The notes under the pieces were generated by a model. The model was not told the origin of the DNA. It worked only from the letters and a program-made list of their open reading frames with translations, and did no database searches. Below, one piece after another: positions 1-10,412 of a stretch of DNA of 41,856 nucleotides. The stretch comes from Betaproteobacteria bacterium. Lineage in GTDB: Bacteria > Pseudomonadota > Gammaproteobacteria > Burkholderiales > SG8-39. A program made the position numbers and the translations under genes. The stretch covers positions 1-41,856 of the forward strand of contig SHXR01000040.1 of assembly GCA_009693235.1 (NCBI GenBank), in the 5' to 3' direction. Each line of letters begins with the position of its first letter. The first letter of the stretch is position 1.

Positions 1-107
1 ATCACCATCGCCTGCTGGAGGGCATCGGCTATATTCCGCCTGCCGAAGCTGAGGAAAACTACTATCGGCAACTCGCCGAACCCGTCACTTCGGTGGCGGT
101 AACTTAA
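1..107 (+). CDS. IS3-family transposase OrfB, C-terminal fragment (cut by window edge)
   Basis: Reading from base 3 gives about 34 residues ending at a TAA at 105-107. They include the GYIPPAEAEENYY signature typical of the extreme C-terminus of IS3-family OrfB (DDE integrase-type) transposases. The catalytic core lies outside the window, so activity cannot be judged. The fragment is followed 6 bases later by a sequence that fits the right terminal repeat of such an element. The assignment rests on this short but characteristic C-terminal motif. Confidence 0.8.
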   Translation, partial: HHRLLEGIGYIPPAEAEENYYRQLAEPVTSVAVT

Positions 108-113
108 ACCAAA

Positions 114-141
114 TGGCCTCCACAAAACCCGGGGCGATTCA
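114..141. repeat. Right terminal inverted repeat of the IS3-family element
   Basis: The 28 bases end in ...GATTCA. Read on the other strand they begin TGAATCGCCCCGGGTTTTGT, which resembles the TGA...CCCCGGG ends I know from IS3-family elements. It sits just after the transposase stop, as expected. The opposite end of this copy is not in the window, so pairing and target duplication cannot be tested. Confidence 0.6.
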
Positions 142-169
142 TTGCTGCCGATGTAGCCGCCCCTAACAA

Positions 170-198
170 TTGCCCACGATAGCATCGACTGCTATACC
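170..198 (+). promoter_or_regulatory. Candidate sigma70 promoter for dksA
   Basis: TTGCCC at 170-175 and TATACC at 193-198 are separated by 17 bases; each hexamer matches the sigma70 consensus at 4 of 6 positions. The predicted start of transcription near 205 gives a leader of about 23 bases before the dksA ATG. The promoter begins only about 30 bases from the IS3 end, so the insertion element appears to sit immediately upstream of it. Confidence 0.45.
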
Positions 199-227
199 AT
201 TCGCCTTCCCGAGGAAGAGCTCACTAT

Positions 228-668
228 ATGACGACTGCCAGATCCAGAACGGCCCCAGCTACCGGCCAGGCCGCGAATCCCGCATCAGTGGCCAATGAAC
301 CCTATATGAGCCCCCGCCAGATGGCGCATTTCCGGCAACTGCTGCAAAGCCAGCGGGCCGAGCTGTCCGAGGACATTGAACGTACGATTCAAGAGATCCA
401 GCAGGACGCGACCACATTTGCCGATCCCAATGATCGCGCGACGCAGGAATCGGATATCGCGGTGGAACTGCGCAATCGAGATCGCGAGCGAAAACTCATC
501 AAAAAAATCACCGAGACCATCGCCAGAATCGACGCCGAAGATTTCGGTTACTGCGACGGCTGCGGCAATGAAATCGGCCTGAGGCGGCTGGAAGCGCGTC
601 CCACCGCCACGCTGTGCATCGAATGCAAGACGGTTGCCGAGATTCGCGAGAAGCAGATGGGCGGCTAG
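228..668 (+). CDS. dksA: RNA polymerase-binding transcription factor DksA
   Basis: This 146-residue protein is a DksA: it binds in the RNA polymerase secondary channel and, with ppGpp, tunes rRNA and amino-acid promoters. Visible hallmarks are the coiled coil (about residues 30-100) with the DPNDRA tip at 66-71, the conserved stretch [15 protein letters not shown], and a four-cysteine zinc finger C109-x2-C112-x17-C130-x2-C133. The N-terminal 26 residues are Ala/Pro/Thr-rich and variable in this family. A GAGGAA lies 11 bases before the chosen ATG; M27 is an alternative start. The stop overlaps the stop of the convergent pnp gene through a shared CTAG. An IS3 element ends 86 bases upstream. 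Confidence 0.95.
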   Translation: MTTARSRTAPATGQAANPASVANEPYMSPRQMAHFRQLLQSQRAELSEDIERTIQEIQQDATTFADPNDRATQESDIAVELRNRDRERKLIKKITETIARIDAEDFGYCDGCGNEIGLRRLEARPTATLCIECKTVAEIREKQMGG

Positions 669-2752
669 CCTTCGCTCGCCACCGCCTTCATGCTAAGACG
701 CAGGCGCCCTTTCTCATCGGCCTCCAGCACCTTCACTTTGACGGCCTGACCTTCCTTCAAGAAATCGGCGACGCTATTGACGCGCTTCTCGCTGATCTGC
801 GAGATATGCAGCAAGCCGTCTTTGCCCGGGAGGATGCTCACGATCGCACCGAAATCGAGGAGCTTCAGCACCGTACCGTCGTAGACCTTGCCCACTTCCA
901 CTTCGGCCACGATATCAGCGATTTTCTTGCGAGCGGCCTCGCCGCCTTCGGAATTGACGCAGGCGATGCTGATCGTACCGTCGTCACCGATTTCGATCGT
1001 CGTGCCGGTCTCTTCCTGCAGACCGCGGATCACCACGCCGCCTTTGCCGATCACGTCGCGAATACGCTCAGGATTGATCTTGATCTTAATGATGCGCGGC
1101 GCAAAGCTGGAGATCTCCTCACGCGAGTGATCGAGCGATCCCTTCATCAGGTTGAGAATATGCAGACGCGCAACGCGGGCCTGGTCCAGGGCGACCTGCA
1201 TGATCTCCTTGGTGATCCCTTCGATCTTCATGTCCATCTGCAAGGCGGTCACACCGCGCTCGCTGCCGGCCACTTTGAAGTCCATGTCACCGAGATGATC
1301 CTCATCGCCCAGAATGTCGGTCAGCACGGCAAAACGCTTGCCTTCCTTGATGAGGCCCATCGCGATACCAGCGACATGCGCTTTGATCGGTACGCCTGCA
1401 TCCATCAGCGCAAGACTCCCGCCGCAGACCGAAGCCATCGAGCTGGAACCGTTCGACTCGGTAATCTCAGAGACCACACGCACCGAGTAGGCAAACGATT
1501 CCGGTGGCGGCATCATCGCGGCCAGCGCCCGCTTGGCAAGCCGGCCATGACCGACCTCGCGGCGCTTTGGCGTGCCCATACGGCCGGTTTCGCCGGTTGC
1601 GTAGGGGGGCATGTTGTACTGGAGCATGAAACGTTCTTTGAATTCGCCCTGAATGGCATCGACGATCTGCTCATCGCGGCCGGTGCCAAGGGTGGCAACC
1701 ACCAACGCCTGCGTCTCACCACGGGTGAAGAGCGCCGATCCATGCGCGCGCGGCAGGGCGCCGACGCGAATGCTGATGGGGCGTACCGTGCGGGTATCGC
1801 GACCGTCAATGCGTAGCTCGCCATCGAGAATGCGGTTGCGCACGATCTTCGCTTCCATACCGAAGATCAATTCATTGACTGCATTAGCGTCAGGCGGCGT
1901 CGCGTCCTTGGCGAGTTCTGCGGCGACCTGATTGCGGATTTCATGCAAGCGAATGGAACGCGCCTGCTTTTCCTTAATGTTGAAAGCCGCGCGAATATCG
2001 CCTTCCGAAAGCGCCGCCAAACGCGCTGCCAGGGTTTCATCTTTCGCAGCCGGCTGCCAGTCCCACGGCGCCTTGCCCGCTTCATCCGCCAGTTCAATAA
2101 TCGCGTTGATCGCGACCTGCATTTGTTCGTGACCGAAGACCACGGCACCGAGCATGATCTCTTCGGTGAGTTCGTTGGCTTCGGATTCGACCATCAGCAC
2201 GGCATGTTCGGTACCGGCCACCACGAGATTGAGTTCGGAAGTCTTCAGCTGCGTCGTGCTGGGATTCAGAATGTACTGGCCATTGGCATAGCCGATACGC
2301 GCCGCGCCGATCGGGCCATTGAACGGCAATCCGGCGATCGTCAACGCCGCCGACACGCCGATCATGGCGGGAATGTCCGGATCGATTTCCGGATTGCATG
2401 ACAAGACGGTCGCAACGACTTGAATCTCGTTATAGAAGCCGTCCGGGAACAATGGACGAACCGGGCGATCGATCAGCCTGCAGGTCAGGATTTCTTTTTC
2501 GGTCGGCCGGCCTTCCCGCTTGAAGAAACCGCCAGGGATGCGACCGGCGGCATAGAACTTCTCGACGTAGTCGACCGTCAGCGGGAAAAAATCTTGTCCT
2601 GGGCGCACCGACTTGGCGGCCACGACGGTGCAAAGAACGACGGTGTCATCAACATTGACCACAACCGCGCCGGTGGCCTGGCGGGCGATTTCGCCCGTTT
2701 CAAGCGTGACCTGATGGGCACCGTAGGTGAACGTTTTACGAATGGGAGTCAA
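665..2752 (-). CDS. pnp: Polyribonucleotide nucleotidyltransferase (PNPase)
   Basis: A 695-residue PNPase, the phosphorolytic 3'-5' exoribonuclease of the RNA degradosome. Length and order are canonical: two RNase PH-like domains (the first beginning near residue 10 and containing [16 protein letters not shown] and [17 protein letters not shown], the second from about 310 to 540), a KH domain (about 554-612, with GxxG as IGKGG) and a C-terminal S1 domain (about 620-688, [12 protein letters not shown]). The ATG is 139 bases downstream of rpsO in the same orientation, the usual rpsO-pnp arrangement. In E. coli the intervening leader is the site of RNase III/PNPase autoregulation; I cannot draw a convincing equivalent hairpin here. 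The gene ends head-to-tail into dksA with a 4-base overlap. Confidence 0.97.
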   Translation of the reverse strand: MTPIRKTFTYGAHQVTLETGEIARQATGAVVVNVDDTVVLCTVVAAKSVRPGQDFFPLTVDYVEKFYAAGRIPGGFFKREGRPTEKEILTCRLIDRPVRPLFPDGFYNEIQVVATVLSCNPEIDPDIPAMIGVSAALTIAGLPFNGPIGAARIGYANGQYILNPSTTQLKTSELNLVVAGTEHAVLMVESEANELTEEIMLGAVVFGHEQMQVAINAIIELADEAGKAPWDWQPAAKDETLAARLAALSEGDIRAAFNIKEKQARSIRLHEIRNQVAAELAKDATPPDANAVNELIFGMEAKIVRNRILDGELRIDGRDTRTVRPISIRVGALPRAHGSALFTRGETQALVVATLGTGRDEQIVDAIQGEFKERFMLQYNMPPYATGETGRMGTPKRREVGHGRLAKRALAAMMPPPESFAYSVRVVSEITESNGSSSMASVCGGSLALMDAGVPIKAHVAGIAMGLIKEGKRFAVLTDILGDEDHLGDMDFKVAGSERGVTALQMDMKIEGITKEIMQVALDQARVARLHILNLMKGSLDHSREEISSFAPRIIKIKINPERIRDVIGKGGVVIRGLQEETGTTIEIGDDGTISIACVNSEGGEAARKKIADIVAEVEVGKVYDGTVLKLLDFGAIVSILPGKDGLLHISQISEKRVNSVADFLKEGQAVKVKVLEADEKGRLRLSMKAVASEG

Positions 2753-2891
2753 GGGAGCGTCCTTTCACCGGCGCCGCAACAATGCGAGCACGGCATGAAC
2801 AAAATTGAAGCGAACGAAACGCGGCCGGATCGCAGGCAGAAAGAGTGCACCCGCGGACCGCACAGACGCCCACGATATGCAGGCGTTACGT

Positions 2892-3161
2892 CTACTTTCG
2901 CAAGCCGAGCTTGTCGATGACCAGACGATACTTGTCGGTATCGCAATCCTTCAGATAGTCGAGCAATTTGCGCCGTTGGCTTACCATCTTCAGCAGACCG
3001 CGCCTTGAATGATGATCCTTCACATGGGATTTGAAATGATCGGTAAGACCATTGATGCGGGCGGTGAGCAGCGCGACTTGGACTTCCGGAGATCCGGTAT
3101 CGGTGGCCTTACGCTGGTGTTCCTTGATCGTCTGCGCCTTTTCGGCGACGGTTGCAACCAT
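2892..3161 (-). CDS. rpsO: 30S ribosomal protein S15
   Basis: An 89-residue protein with the family's usual length and signature: [19 protein letters not shown] near the N-terminus, then [18 protein letters not shown] and LLDYLK. S15 binds 16S rRNA helices 20-22 early in assembly of the 30S platform. It lies between truB and pnp, the common proteobacterial order, and has its own candidate promoter just upstream. Confidence 0.97.
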   Translation of the reverse strand: MVATVAEKAQTIKEHQRKATDTGSPEVQVALLTARINGLTDHFKSHVKDHHSRRGLLKMVSQRRKLLDYLKDCDTDKYRLVIDKLGLRK

Positions 3162-3201
3162 GTTCTGTTTCTCGGTTCTAGTCGATTGAATTAAGCGGCG
3201 G

Positions 3202-3230
3202 ATTCTAGCGGGATTATCCTCTCAAAACAA
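3202..3230 (-). promoter_or_regulatory. Candidate rpsO promoter in the truB-rpsO gap
   Basis: On the minus strand TTGTTT (3230-3225) and TAGAAT (3207-3202) are separated by exactly 17 bases. The -10 matches 5 of 6 consensus bases and the -35 matches 3 of 6. It overlaps the last codons of truB and lies about 40 bases before the rpsO ATG, the place where E. coli rpsO has its P1 promoter. Confidence 0.5.
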
Positions 3231-4238
3231 GGATCTTTCCGGGTCGAGGCAGCGTCGCGATGCCGCGGCGGTGCGAATCAATCGTTTGGGCTTGAAACGC
3301 CCCGCTTCGATTTCGCGCACCAAGCCAAGGAATCTGCCATCCGCAGCGTAAGCGCGCGCCATCGGCCCCTGGTCGGGCGCGGTCGGCTGGCCGCTCACCG
3401 TCTGGCCTAAAAGCAGCTTTTTCGTCGCGCTTTCATCGAGTTGAAGCACGGGTAAAGCTTTCACCAACAGGTCAGGCGGGCAGAGCAACGCATCCAATTC
3501 ACCCTCATCGAGCGGTTCGATCGCATCCAGCGTCACCGCTTGGGCGATGCCAAGCGTACCGATCGCGGTTCGACGCAACGCCAGCAGGTGGGCGCCACAT
3601 CCCAGCATTTCACCCAAATCATCGACCAGGGTGCGGATGTAGGTACCCTTGCTGCAACGGATGCGTAACCAAAACTCGCTTGCGGTCTGCTCCAGGACCT
3701 GAAATGAATGGACCGTCACCGGCCGCGCGGCCCGCTCGACGGTCTGCCCCGCCCGGGCGTACTCATACAGCGGACGTCCATCGCGCTTCAAGGCTGAATA
3801 CATCGGTGGAATTTGCTGGATCGGTCCGGTCAGCTTGGCGATAGCCGCGGCGACCTCATCCACCCGGTGGACGATTGGCCGTTCGGCAACGCGATGACCA
3901 TCACGATCGCCGGTATCGGTGCGCACGCCGAATTGGGCGTGCGCCTCATAGGTCTTGTCGGCATCCAGCAGACTGCTCGCGAATTTGGTCGCCTCACCCA
4001 GCACGATGGCCAGCAGCCCGGTTGCAAACGGATCGAGCGTACCGGTATGTCCCGCGCTCTCGGCGCGGTAGCGATTCTTCACCCGTTGACAGGCACCATT
4101 CGATGAGATGCCGGCCGGTTTATCGAGCAGCAACACCCCATCGATGGGGCGGCGAATGATGCGTGGGGCGCGTGGGCCTGTTACGCGACGCGGCGCTCGG
4201 ACATCCGGATCGCTACTTGACATCCGGGAGGGTGGCAT
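3222..4238 (-). CDS. truB: tRNA pseudouridine(55) synthase TruB
   Basis: TruB makes pseudouridine-55 in the T-loop of most tRNAs. The 338-residue product carries the motif GHTGTLDPFATGLL with the catalytic Asp (about residue 69), the DKPAGISSN strand before it, and the downstream KTYEAHAQFGVRTDTGD and CSKGTYIRTLVDDLG stretches that define the fold. A C-terminal PUA-like segment follows. The frame overlaps the end of rbfA by 26 bases; ATG at 4223 (M6) would reduce the overlap, and neither start has a clear Shine-Dalgarno, so translational coupling to rbfA is likely. About 30 basic/Pro-rich residues precede the core, longer than in E. coli. Confidence 0.95.
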   Translation of the reverse strand: MPPSRMSSSDPDVRAPRRVTGPRAPRIIRRPIDGVLLLDKPAGISSNGACQRVKNRYRAESAGHTGTLDPFATGLLAIVLGEATKFASSLLDADKTYEAHAQFGVRTDTGDRDGHRVAERPIVHRVDEVAAAIAKLTGPIQQIPPMYSALKRDGRPLYEYARAGQTVERAARPVTVHSFQVLEQTASEFWLRIRCSKGTYIRTLVDDLGEMLGCGAHLLALRRTAIGTLGIAQAVTLDAIEPLDEGELDALLCPPDLLVKALPVLQLDESATKKLLLGQTVSGQPTAPDQGPMARAYAADGRFLGLVREIEAGRFKPKRLIRTAAASRRCLDPERSLF

Positions 4239-4605
4239 CGGGTCCGGGGTCGGGGCGCTCTTGACGAATCGCTTCGTCGATCAACTGCGTGAGCTTAAAA
4301 CCGCGTTCGATCGATCCATCGAGATGAAAATGCAGCTCAGGCGAAGTGTGGATCTTCAGGCGCCTACCAAGAAGGCCTCGCATATAGCCCGCCGCACTGC
4401 GCAGGCCTTCCAGTTGCTCGGCTTGCCGGGTCGCATCGCCAAGGGAGATGACAAAGATCTGCGCATGTTTGAGATCGCGCGAGACTTCGACCCCGGTGAT
4501 GGTGACCATGCCGATCCGCGGATCCTTGATTTCGAGCGAAACCATGGACGCAAGCTCCCGCTGCATCTGATCGGCGATCCTGCGGGAGCGTTCCGGTGTC
4601 GGCAT
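4213..4605 (-). CDS. rbfA: 30S ribosome-binding factor RbfA
   Basis: A 130-residue RbfA, a late 30S assembly factor needed for 16S rRNA 5'-end processing and cold growth. It shows the KH-type fold signature: RIADQMQRELASMVSLEIKD, then TGVEVSRDLKHAQIFVIS, and the SPELHFHLDGSIERG strand. It lies between infB (19-base gap) and truB (overlapping), the standard nusA-infB-rbfA-truB order. Confidence 0.96.
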   Translation of the reverse strand: MPTPERSRRIADQMQRELASMVSLEIKDPRIGMVTITGVEVSRDLKHAQIFVISLGDATRQAEQLEGLRSAAGYMRGLLGRRLKIHTSPELHFHLDGSIERGFKLTQLIDEAIRQERPDPGPDATLPDVK

Positions 4606-4624
4606 CTACTGACTCGACACTGGC

Positions 4625-7321
4625 TCAGAGCGTGCGGGCGATCTCCTGGATTTCATAGACCTCCAGCTGGTCGCCTACTTCGATTTCGTTGTAGCCCTTC
4701 AGCGACAATCCGCACTCGAAGCCGCCCTTCACTTCGCGTACATCGTCCTTGAACCGTTTGAGGGAATCCAGTTCGCCATCATGGATGACCACGTGATCCC
4801 GCAGCAGACGCACGCGCGCACCGCGCTTGATCAAGCCATCGAGCACATAACAACCGGCCACCGCGCCAACTTTCGAAATGCGGAACACCTGGCGGATTTC
4901 CACCGTGCCAAGGACTTGTTCTTTCTTCTCTGGCGTCAGCATGCCAGAGAGCGCTGCCTTCACTTCATCGACCGCGTCGTAGATGATGTTGTAGTAGCGA
5001 ATATCGACCCCTGCATCTTCGGCACGCTTGCGCGCCGTGTTATCGGCACGGGTGTTAAAGCCGATCACCACCGCTTTCGAGGCGACCGCCAGGTTGACAT
5101 CCGACTCATTGATCGCGCCAACCCCAGCATGGATGACCTGGACTTTGACCTCATCGGTGGACAGTCGAACTAGCGCATGACTGAGCGCTTCTTGGGAGCC
5201 TTGTACGTCGGCCTTGATCAAGAGCGCCAGGGTCTTCGTGCCTGCCGCAGCGGCCTGATCGAAGATATTTTCGAGTTTCGCTGCCTGCTGCTTGGCGAGC
5301 TTCACATCGCGGAACTTTCCTTGCCGAAAGAGTGCGATCTCACGGGCTTTGCGTTCATCGCCCAGCACGATCATTTCTTCACCCGCCGCCGGCACATCCG
5401 CCAAGCCTTGAATCTCGACCGGGATCGATGGGCCTGCCGAATTGATCGCCTTGCCGTTTTCATCCAACATGGCGCGCACCCGGCCAAACACCGCACCGGC
5501 GATGATCACATCGCCGCGCTTCAATGTTCCGGATTGCACCAGCACGGTGGCAACCGGACCACGACCGCGATCCAGACGTGCTTCGACGACCAGGCCTTTG
5601 GCCGGCGCATCGATGGGCGCCCGCAATTCCAGCACTTCCGCCTGCAGCAGCAAATTCTCGAGCAATGTGTCGATGCCTTCACCGGTCCGTGCGGAAACGG
5701 CGATAAACGGCGCATCGCCACCGTATTCCTCGGGGATGACACCATGCGTGACAAGCTGTTGCTTGATCCGTTCCGGATTGGCCTCCGGCTTGTCGATCTT
5801 GTTCATCGCCACGACGATCGGTACCCCGGCCGCTTTGGCGTGTGCGATCGCTTCGATCGTTTGCGGCATCACGCCATCATCGGCGGCCACCACCAGCACC
5901 ACGATGTCGGTCGCTTTAGCACCGCGTGCACGCATTGCGGTGAACGCCTCATGACCGGGCGTATCGAGGAAGGTGACGATGCCACGCGGTGTTTCGACAT
6001 GGTAGGCACCGATATGCTGAGTGATACCACCGGCTTCCCCACTGGCTACCCGCGCTTTCCGAATGTAGTCGAGCAGCGATGTTTTGCCGTGATCGACATG
6101 CCCCATCACCGTCACGACCGGCGGACGCGTGACCGGCGCGGCATCGGTATGCTCCGGCGATACCGCGAGGTAGGCCTCCGGATCATCCAATTTGGCGGCG
6201 ATCGCCTTATGCCCCATCTCTTCGACCACGATCATGGCGGTCTCTTGGTCGAGCATCTGATTGATCGTCACCATGCTACCGAGCTTCATTAAAGCTTTGA
6301 TGACTTCGGTCGCCTTCACTGAAATCTTGTGGGCGAGATCGGCCACGGTAATGGTTTCCGGCACGTGTACATCGCGCACCACCTTCTCAACCACCAAGGG
6401 TGCGGCACGCTCTGCCTCAACCGGCGCATGACGATTGCGACTGCCGCTTTTACCGCCGGCATGCCATCCACCGGTGCCACTGGTATCACCACGGGTCTTG
6501 ATCGTGCGCTTCTTGGCCGGATCATCCCGCCATCCGGTGGTGGGCACAGTCCGTGTGGGTTTTTCTTTCCTGGCTTTCTTGTCGGCCGGTTGATCACCTT
6601 TCGCCTTATGCAGCGTGGTGTTGCCCGCCTTGGCATCAGCCGGGGCGACCGGTGGTGCCGGGTTGGCCTTCGCATGCGCGCGCGCGATTTCCTCGGCAGC
6701 CTTCCGCTCGACTTCGCGTCGATCCGCTTCCCGCTGCTCGGCAGCGCGCCGCTCACGATCTTGTGTTTCCTTGACCTCGGCCGCTTGTCGTTCGGCGAGC
6801 GTCATCGGCCGTTTTGGTTCCACCGGACGCTCCACCACCACCACCGGTGGTTCGACGACGGGGGGAGGCGGAGGCGGGGGCGCCACGACGACTGGCGCGA
6901 CCACGACCGGCTCGGGCACCACCACCGGTTCCGAGATCACCTCGGGCGCGGCTTCGACTTCGACTTCCACGTCCGGCAATTCGGCGACCGGCGCCTCGGC
7001 CGTTCCGGGCAACTCATTCGGCGTGTCGCGTTTGACGAAGACTCGCTTCTTGCGGACCTCGACCTGAATCGTGCGCGCCTTACCGGTTGCCGTCGCGGTT
7101 TTAATTTCAGTCGTTTGCTTACGAGTGAGCGTAATCCGTTGCTTGGGCTCGGCCGCACCATGCGACCGCCGCAGATATTCGAGAAGCTTGGTCTTGTCCT
7201 GCTCGGACAATGCATCGTCCACGAGTTTCTTGCTGACGCCGGCGGCGTTCAGCTGATCGAGCAGTACTTGGGGGGCTACCTTCAGCTCCCCGGCAAATTG
7301 AGAGACGCTTGTCTGCGCCAT
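4625..7321 (-). CDS. infB: Translation initiation factor IF-2
   Basis: IF-2 is the GTPase that places fMet-tRNA on the 30S subunit and promotes subunit joining. From the ATG at 7321 the protein has 898 residues: an IF2-N domain (1-55), a long low-complexity linker rich in Pro, Val, Glu and Ala with a run of seven prolines near 150, a second IF2-N-like region (about 320-380), then the G domain with G1 GHVDHGKT (about 407-414), G3 DTPGH, G4 NKID and G5 SARTGEG, followed by domains II-IV. A TTG two codons upstream (7327) keeps the frame open, but AAGGG lies 6 bases from the 7321 ATG, so I prefer it. It follows nusA in the operon. Confidence 0.97.
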   Translation of the reverse strand: MAQTSVSQFAGELKVAPQVLLDQLNAAGVSKKLVDDALSEQDKTKLLEYLRRSHGAAEPKQRITLTRKQTTEIKTATATGKARTIQVEVRKKRVFVKRDTPNELPGTAEAPVAELPDVEVEVEAAPEVISEPVVVPEPVVVAPVVVAPPPPPPPVVEPPVVVVERPVEPKRPMTLAERQAAEVKETQDRERRAAEQREADRREVERKAAEEIARAHAKANPAPPVAPADAKAGNTTLHKAKGDQPADKKARKEKPTRTVPTTGWRDDPAKKRTIKTRGDTSGTGGWHAGGKSGSRNRHAPVEAERAAPLVVEKVVRDVHVPETITVADLAHKISVKATEVIKALMKLGSMVTINQMLDQETAMIVVEEMGHKAIAAKLDDPEAYLAVSPEHTDAAPVTRPPVVTVMGHVDHGKTSLLDYIRKARVASGEAGGITQHIGAYHVETPRGIVTFLDTPGHEAFTAMRARGAKATDIVVLVVAADDGVMPQTIEAIAHAKAAGVPIVVAMNKIDKPEANPERIKQQLVTHGVIPEEYGGDAPFIAVSARTGEGIDTLLENLLLQAEVLELRAPIDAPAKGLVVEARLDRGRGPVATVLVQSGTLKRGDVIIAGAVFGRVRAMLDENGKAINSAGPSIPVEIQGLADVPAAGEEMIVLGDERKAREIALFRQGKFRDVKLAKQQAAKLENIFDQAAAAGTKTLALLIKADVQGSQEALSHALVRLSTDEVKVQVIHAGVGAINESDVNLAVASKAVVIGFNTRADNTARKRAEDAGVDIRYYNIIYDAVDEVKAALSGMLTPEKKEQVLGTVEIRQVFRISKVGAVAGCYVLDGLIKRGARVRLLRDHVVIHDGELDSLKRFKDDVREVKGGFECGLSLKGYNEIEVGDQLEVYEIQEIARTL

Positions 7322-7350
7322 TGGCAACCCTTAGCTGTATCTACTGCCTG

Positions 7351-8823
7351 CTACTGAAACCAATGCTCGCGAGCCTTCATGATCAGCGCCGAGGCGCGAT
7401 CCGCCTCCATGCCGAGCAGCTCAACGAGATCATCCACGGCGAGATCACCCAGATCATCGCGCGTAAGTATTTTTGCCTGGGCAAGCTGAGCCGCAAGCTG
7501 TCGATCCATTCCCTCCAGATTCAGCAGATCCGCCTTAACACCCTCGATCTGCTCTTCACTGCGAATTTCCTGTACGAGCAGCGCATCACGCGCGCGGCTG
7601 CGCAACTCATTGACGAGATTTTCGTCGAAACCTTCGATCTCTGCCATTTCATTGATCGGCACATAGGCCACTTCTTCCAGCGTGCCGAACCCTTCTTGAA
7701 TCAGAATGTTCGCAACCTCTTCGTCGACATCGAGTTTTTCGATGAAGAGCTTGCGCACCACCTCGGATTCCTCCGTTTGTTTTTTCTGGGACTCTTCCTC
7801 GGTCATGAGATTGATGGTCCAACCGGTCAACTCAGAGGCTAATCTGACGTTCTGACCGGACCTACCGATGGCGATGGCGAGATTTTCCTCATCCACCACC
7901 ACATCCATCGCGTGGCGCTCTTCATCGACGACGATGCCCGACACTTCCGCCGGGGCCAATGCGCCGATCACAAACTGGGCCGGATCAGCCGACCACAGCA
8001 CGATATCCACGCGCTCGCCGGCCAGCTCCTGAGTGACGGCTTGCACCCGTGAGCCACGAATGCCGACACAAGTACCGATCGGATCGATGCGCTGGTCATT
8101 CGATTTCACCGCGATTTTGGCGCGAATGCCGGGGTCCCGAGCCGCCGATTTGATCTCGAGCAGCCCCTGTTCGATTTCCGGAACTTCGAGGCGAAAGAGT
8201 TCCATGATGAAACCAGGCGCGGTGCGCGACAGCACCAATTGCGGCCCACGGATGCCCCGATCGATGCGCAAGAAAAAACAGCGCGCACGATCACCGACCC
8301 GAAGGTTCTCTTTCGGAATCATCTGGTCGCGGGGCAATACCGCCTCGACGCGTCCGACTTCGATGACGGCGTTGCCGCGGTCAATGCGCTTGATCGCACC
8401 GCTTACCAGTTTATCGCCCCGTGCGAGGAAGTCATTGAGAATCTGCTCGCGTTCGGCATCGCGAATACGCTGCAGAATGACTTGTTTCGCGGCCTGCGCA
8501 CCGATGCGGCCAAACTCGATCGGTTCGAGCGACTCTTCGAGGTAGTCTTCGATCTGGATATCGGAAAGCTGCTTTCGCGCCTCCGTCAGACCGATCTGCG
8601 AGGGCGGCGTCTCGATGGCATCGTCGGCCACGACCTGCCAGCGGCGGAACGATTCAAATTCGCCGTTTTCGCGATTCACCGCGACGCGCACATCCACCTC
8701 TTCATTGGAGCGGCGCTTGGTGGCCGAGGCGAGCGCCATCTCCAGCGCCCCGAAGACGATGTCCTTACTCACGTTCTTTTCACGTGCCAGTGCGTCAACC
8801 AGCAGCAACAACTCGCGACTCAT
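7351..8823 (-). CDS. nusA: Transcription termination/antitermination factor NusA
   Basis: NusA binds RNA polymerase and nascent RNA and controls pausing, termination and antitermination. The 490-residue product begins [18 protein letters not shown], contains an S1 domain (about 130-200, with [11 protein letters not shown]), two KH domains ([14 protein letters not shown] and [17 protein letters not shown]) and two acidic C-terminal repeat domains of the gamma-proteobacterial type. A GTG three codons upstream (8832) is open, but GGAG at 8 bases from the 8823 ATG favours the shorter form. It lies between rimP and infB. Confidence 0.97.
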   Translation of the reverse strand: MSRELLLLVDALAREKNVSKDIVFGALEMALASATKRRSNEEVDVRVAVNRENGEFESFRRWQVVADDAIETPPSQIGLTEARKQLSDIQIEDYLEESLEPIEFGRIGAQAAKQVILQRIRDAEREQILNDFLARGDKLVSGAIKRIDRGNAVIEVGRVEAVLPRDQMIPKENLRVGDRARCFFLRIDRGIRGPQLVLSRTAPGFIMELFRLEVPEIEQGLLEIKSAARDPGIRAKIAVKSNDQRIDPIGTCVGIRGSRVQAVTQELAGERVDIVLWSADPAQFVIGALAPAEVSGIVVDEERHAMDVVVDEENLAIAIGRSGQNVRLASELTGWTINLMTEEESQKKQTEESEVVRKLFIEKLDVDEEVANILIQEGFGTLEEVAYVPINEMAEIEGFDENLVNELRSRARDALLVQEIRSEEQIEGVKADLLNLEGMDRQLAAQLAQAKILTRDDLGDLAVDDLVELLGMEADRASALIMKAREHWFQ

Positions 8824-8849
8824 GAAGCTCACTCCAAAGTCCTGCAGCG

Positions 8850-9314
8850 CTACAACTTCGGTACGAGGCGGGCCTTATCGAGATCTGCCCAACCGAACGT
8901 CAGCGCCGCACCATCCACTGCAATTTCAAAGCCATTCTCACTGGCGCCTTGCAACACGCCAATAAACTTGCGCCGCCCGTCGCGCGGCACCCTGATCTTC
9001 AACTCCACCTCGCACCCCGCAAAGCGCTGAAAATCCGGCAGCTTGCGAAGCACCCTATCCAATCCCGGCGACGACACTTCCAGTCGATCATATTCAACGC
9101 CATCGACCGCCAATACATGCTGCAACTGCTTCGAGACACGCCCGCAGTCTTCCACCTTGATGCCATCGACCGACTGCCCGACCGCATTGGCATGATCGAT
9201 GAACACCCGCAAAAATCGACCTCGATTGGGCAATTCAAGATCAACCAGCGCGTAACCCAGCCCATCCAGCGTGCTTTGCACAATCGCCTCGACGTCGACC
9301 GTCGCGGCAACCAC
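8850..9314 (-). CDS. rimP: Ribosome maturation factor RimP
   Basis: RimP assists 30S maturation and is classically the first gene of the nusA-infB operon. The recognisable protein starts around [22 protein letters not shown] and contains [10 protein letters not shown] and the C-terminal SH3-like barrel ending [16 protein letters not shown] place the start at a GTG at 9314, which has AGGG 8 bases upstream and gives 154 residues, the usual length. The frame stays open to 9389, which would add 25 residues without family support and run close to the terminator at 9418-9439. Confidence 0.9.
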   Translation of the reverse strand: MVAATVDVEAIVQSTLDGLGYALVDLELPNRGRFLRVFIDHANAVGQSVDGIKVEDCGRVSKQLQHVLAVDGVEYDRLEVSSPGLDRVLRKLPDFQRFAGCEVELKIRVPRDGRRKFIGVLQGASENGFEIAVDGAALTFGWADLDKARLVPKL

Positions 9315-9417
9315 CCGCGACCGCCCTGGCGCCAGGTACGGTTTGGCACGCTCTTTAGTTTGCGTTTTCAATGGGTAAATCATCACCAATCGTCACTGCA
9401 AAAACCATCTCGGAAAC

Positions 9418-9439
9418 AAAAAATGGGCGCGAAGCCCAT
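9418..9439 (-). terminator. Intrinsic terminator downstream of rluB
   Basis: On the minus strand a 6-bp stem (ATGGGC, loop TTCGC, GCCCAT) is followed directly by a run of six T. This fits a rho-independent terminator for the rluB-ended operon and insulates the rimP-nusA-infB operon, which begins about 100 bases further on. Confidence 0.75.
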
Positions 9440-9581
9440 CTCGAAAAACTGCGGGATTTTAGCAAAGAATCGCTTTGGAAACAATCGAAAAGCGGGTGCT
9501 GACCGAGATTCGCGTCAGGTGCTTGGGTCAATGACGAACGCGGCGGGACGCCGCTTGGCATCTAGGCCGGTGATCGGCGCG

Positions 9582-10412
9582 CTACGCGCCCCGTCCTGCC
9601 GGCTGGCCGGCGATCAACGCCTGCAAGCCATCGATTTCCTCGTCGGTGAGATCCCGCCATGCACCGCGGGGAAGATCGCGCGGCAACTCGATGGGACCAA
9701 AGCCGGTGCGGATTAGCCGGCTCACCGTGAGGCCGACCGATTTCACCATGCGCCGCACTTCGCGGTTGCGCCCCTCTCCTAGGACGCAGAGAAACCACCG
9801 ATTGGCGCCCTCCCCCCCACCGGCTTCGACCGATTCGAAGCGCGCCGGGCCATCCTCCAAGGTCATGCCGCGGCGCAAGCGCTCGAGCGCCGTGCCGTCG
9901 TTGTCGCCCATCACCCGGACCGCATAATGGCGATCGATCCCGGTACGCGGATGCATCAAGCCGCCCGCCAAGTCGCCCGAATCGGTAAAGAGCAAGAGGC
10001 CGCTGGTGTTGTAGTCCAGGCGTCCCACCGCGATCCAACGCCCGAATTTCATGACGGGCAGCTGATCGAATACGCTGGCGCGGTGGTCCGGATCGGATCG
10101 GGAGACGATCTCCCCAGCAGGCTTGTGATAGATAATCACCCGCGGCCGCCGCGAGCGTGGCGTCAGCGTGACGATCTTACCGTCGATGGCAATGCGCTCG
10201 GTTCCATCAACGCGCAGACCCAGCACCGCGACCTTGCCGTCGACTTCGATCCGGCCCGCTTCAATCAGCGCATCGATCTGGCGGCGCGACCCGTATCCGT
10301 GCGTGGCCAGCACTTTTTGCAGGCGCTCCGCCGTCGTCGTGGCGACGGCGGCGGCCGCTGTCTCAGGTGACGCGGACCTCGACCGTCGTATCGGACTCGC
10401 GGGACGCGTCAC
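9582..10412 (-). CDS. rluB: Ribosomal large subunit pseudouridine synthase B (RsuA/RluB family)
   Basis: The product has an N-terminal S4 RNA-binding domain ([17 protein letters not shown]), then the pseudouridine synthase core with the catalytic motif [20 protein letters not shown] and a C-terminal [10 protein letters not shown] stretch. In E. coli RluB modifies U2605 of 23S rRNA. The open frame extends to 10751, but that part lies over scpB in another frame and is low complexity, so I choose the GTG at 10412 (276 residues, 50-base overlap with scpB). A GTG at 10514, preceded by GGAG, is a second possibility. The scpA-scpB-rluB order is very common. Confidence 0.88.
   Translation of the reverse strand: MTRPASPIRRSRSASPETAAAAVATTTAERLQKVLATHGYGSRRQIDALIEAGRIEVDGKVAVLGLRVDGTERIAIDGKIVTLTPRSRRPRVIIYHKPAGEIVSRSDPDHRASVFDQLPVMKFGRWIAVGRLDYNTSGLLLFTDSGDLAGGLMHPRTGIDRHYAVRVMGDNDGTALERLRRGMTLEDGPARFESVEAGGGEGANRWFLCVLGEGRNREVRRMVKSVGLTVSRLIRTGFGPIELPRDLPRGAWRDLTDEEIDGLQALIAGQPAGRGA

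Noticed and set aside
614..1816. A 400-codon plus-strand open frame opposite pnp
   Set aside because: It is antisense to a clearly recognised PNPase, shows no domain, and long shadow frames are expected in GC-rich coding DNA.
2753..2891. RNase III-type hairpin in the rpsO-pnp gap
   Set aside because: I looked for the autoregulatory stem known in E. coli but found no long convincing pairing by eye; a folding program would be needed.
5177..6292. A 371-codon plus-strand open frame opposite infB
   Set aside because: His/Asp/Arg-rich shadow of the IF-2 G domain with no recognisable family or ribosome-binding site.
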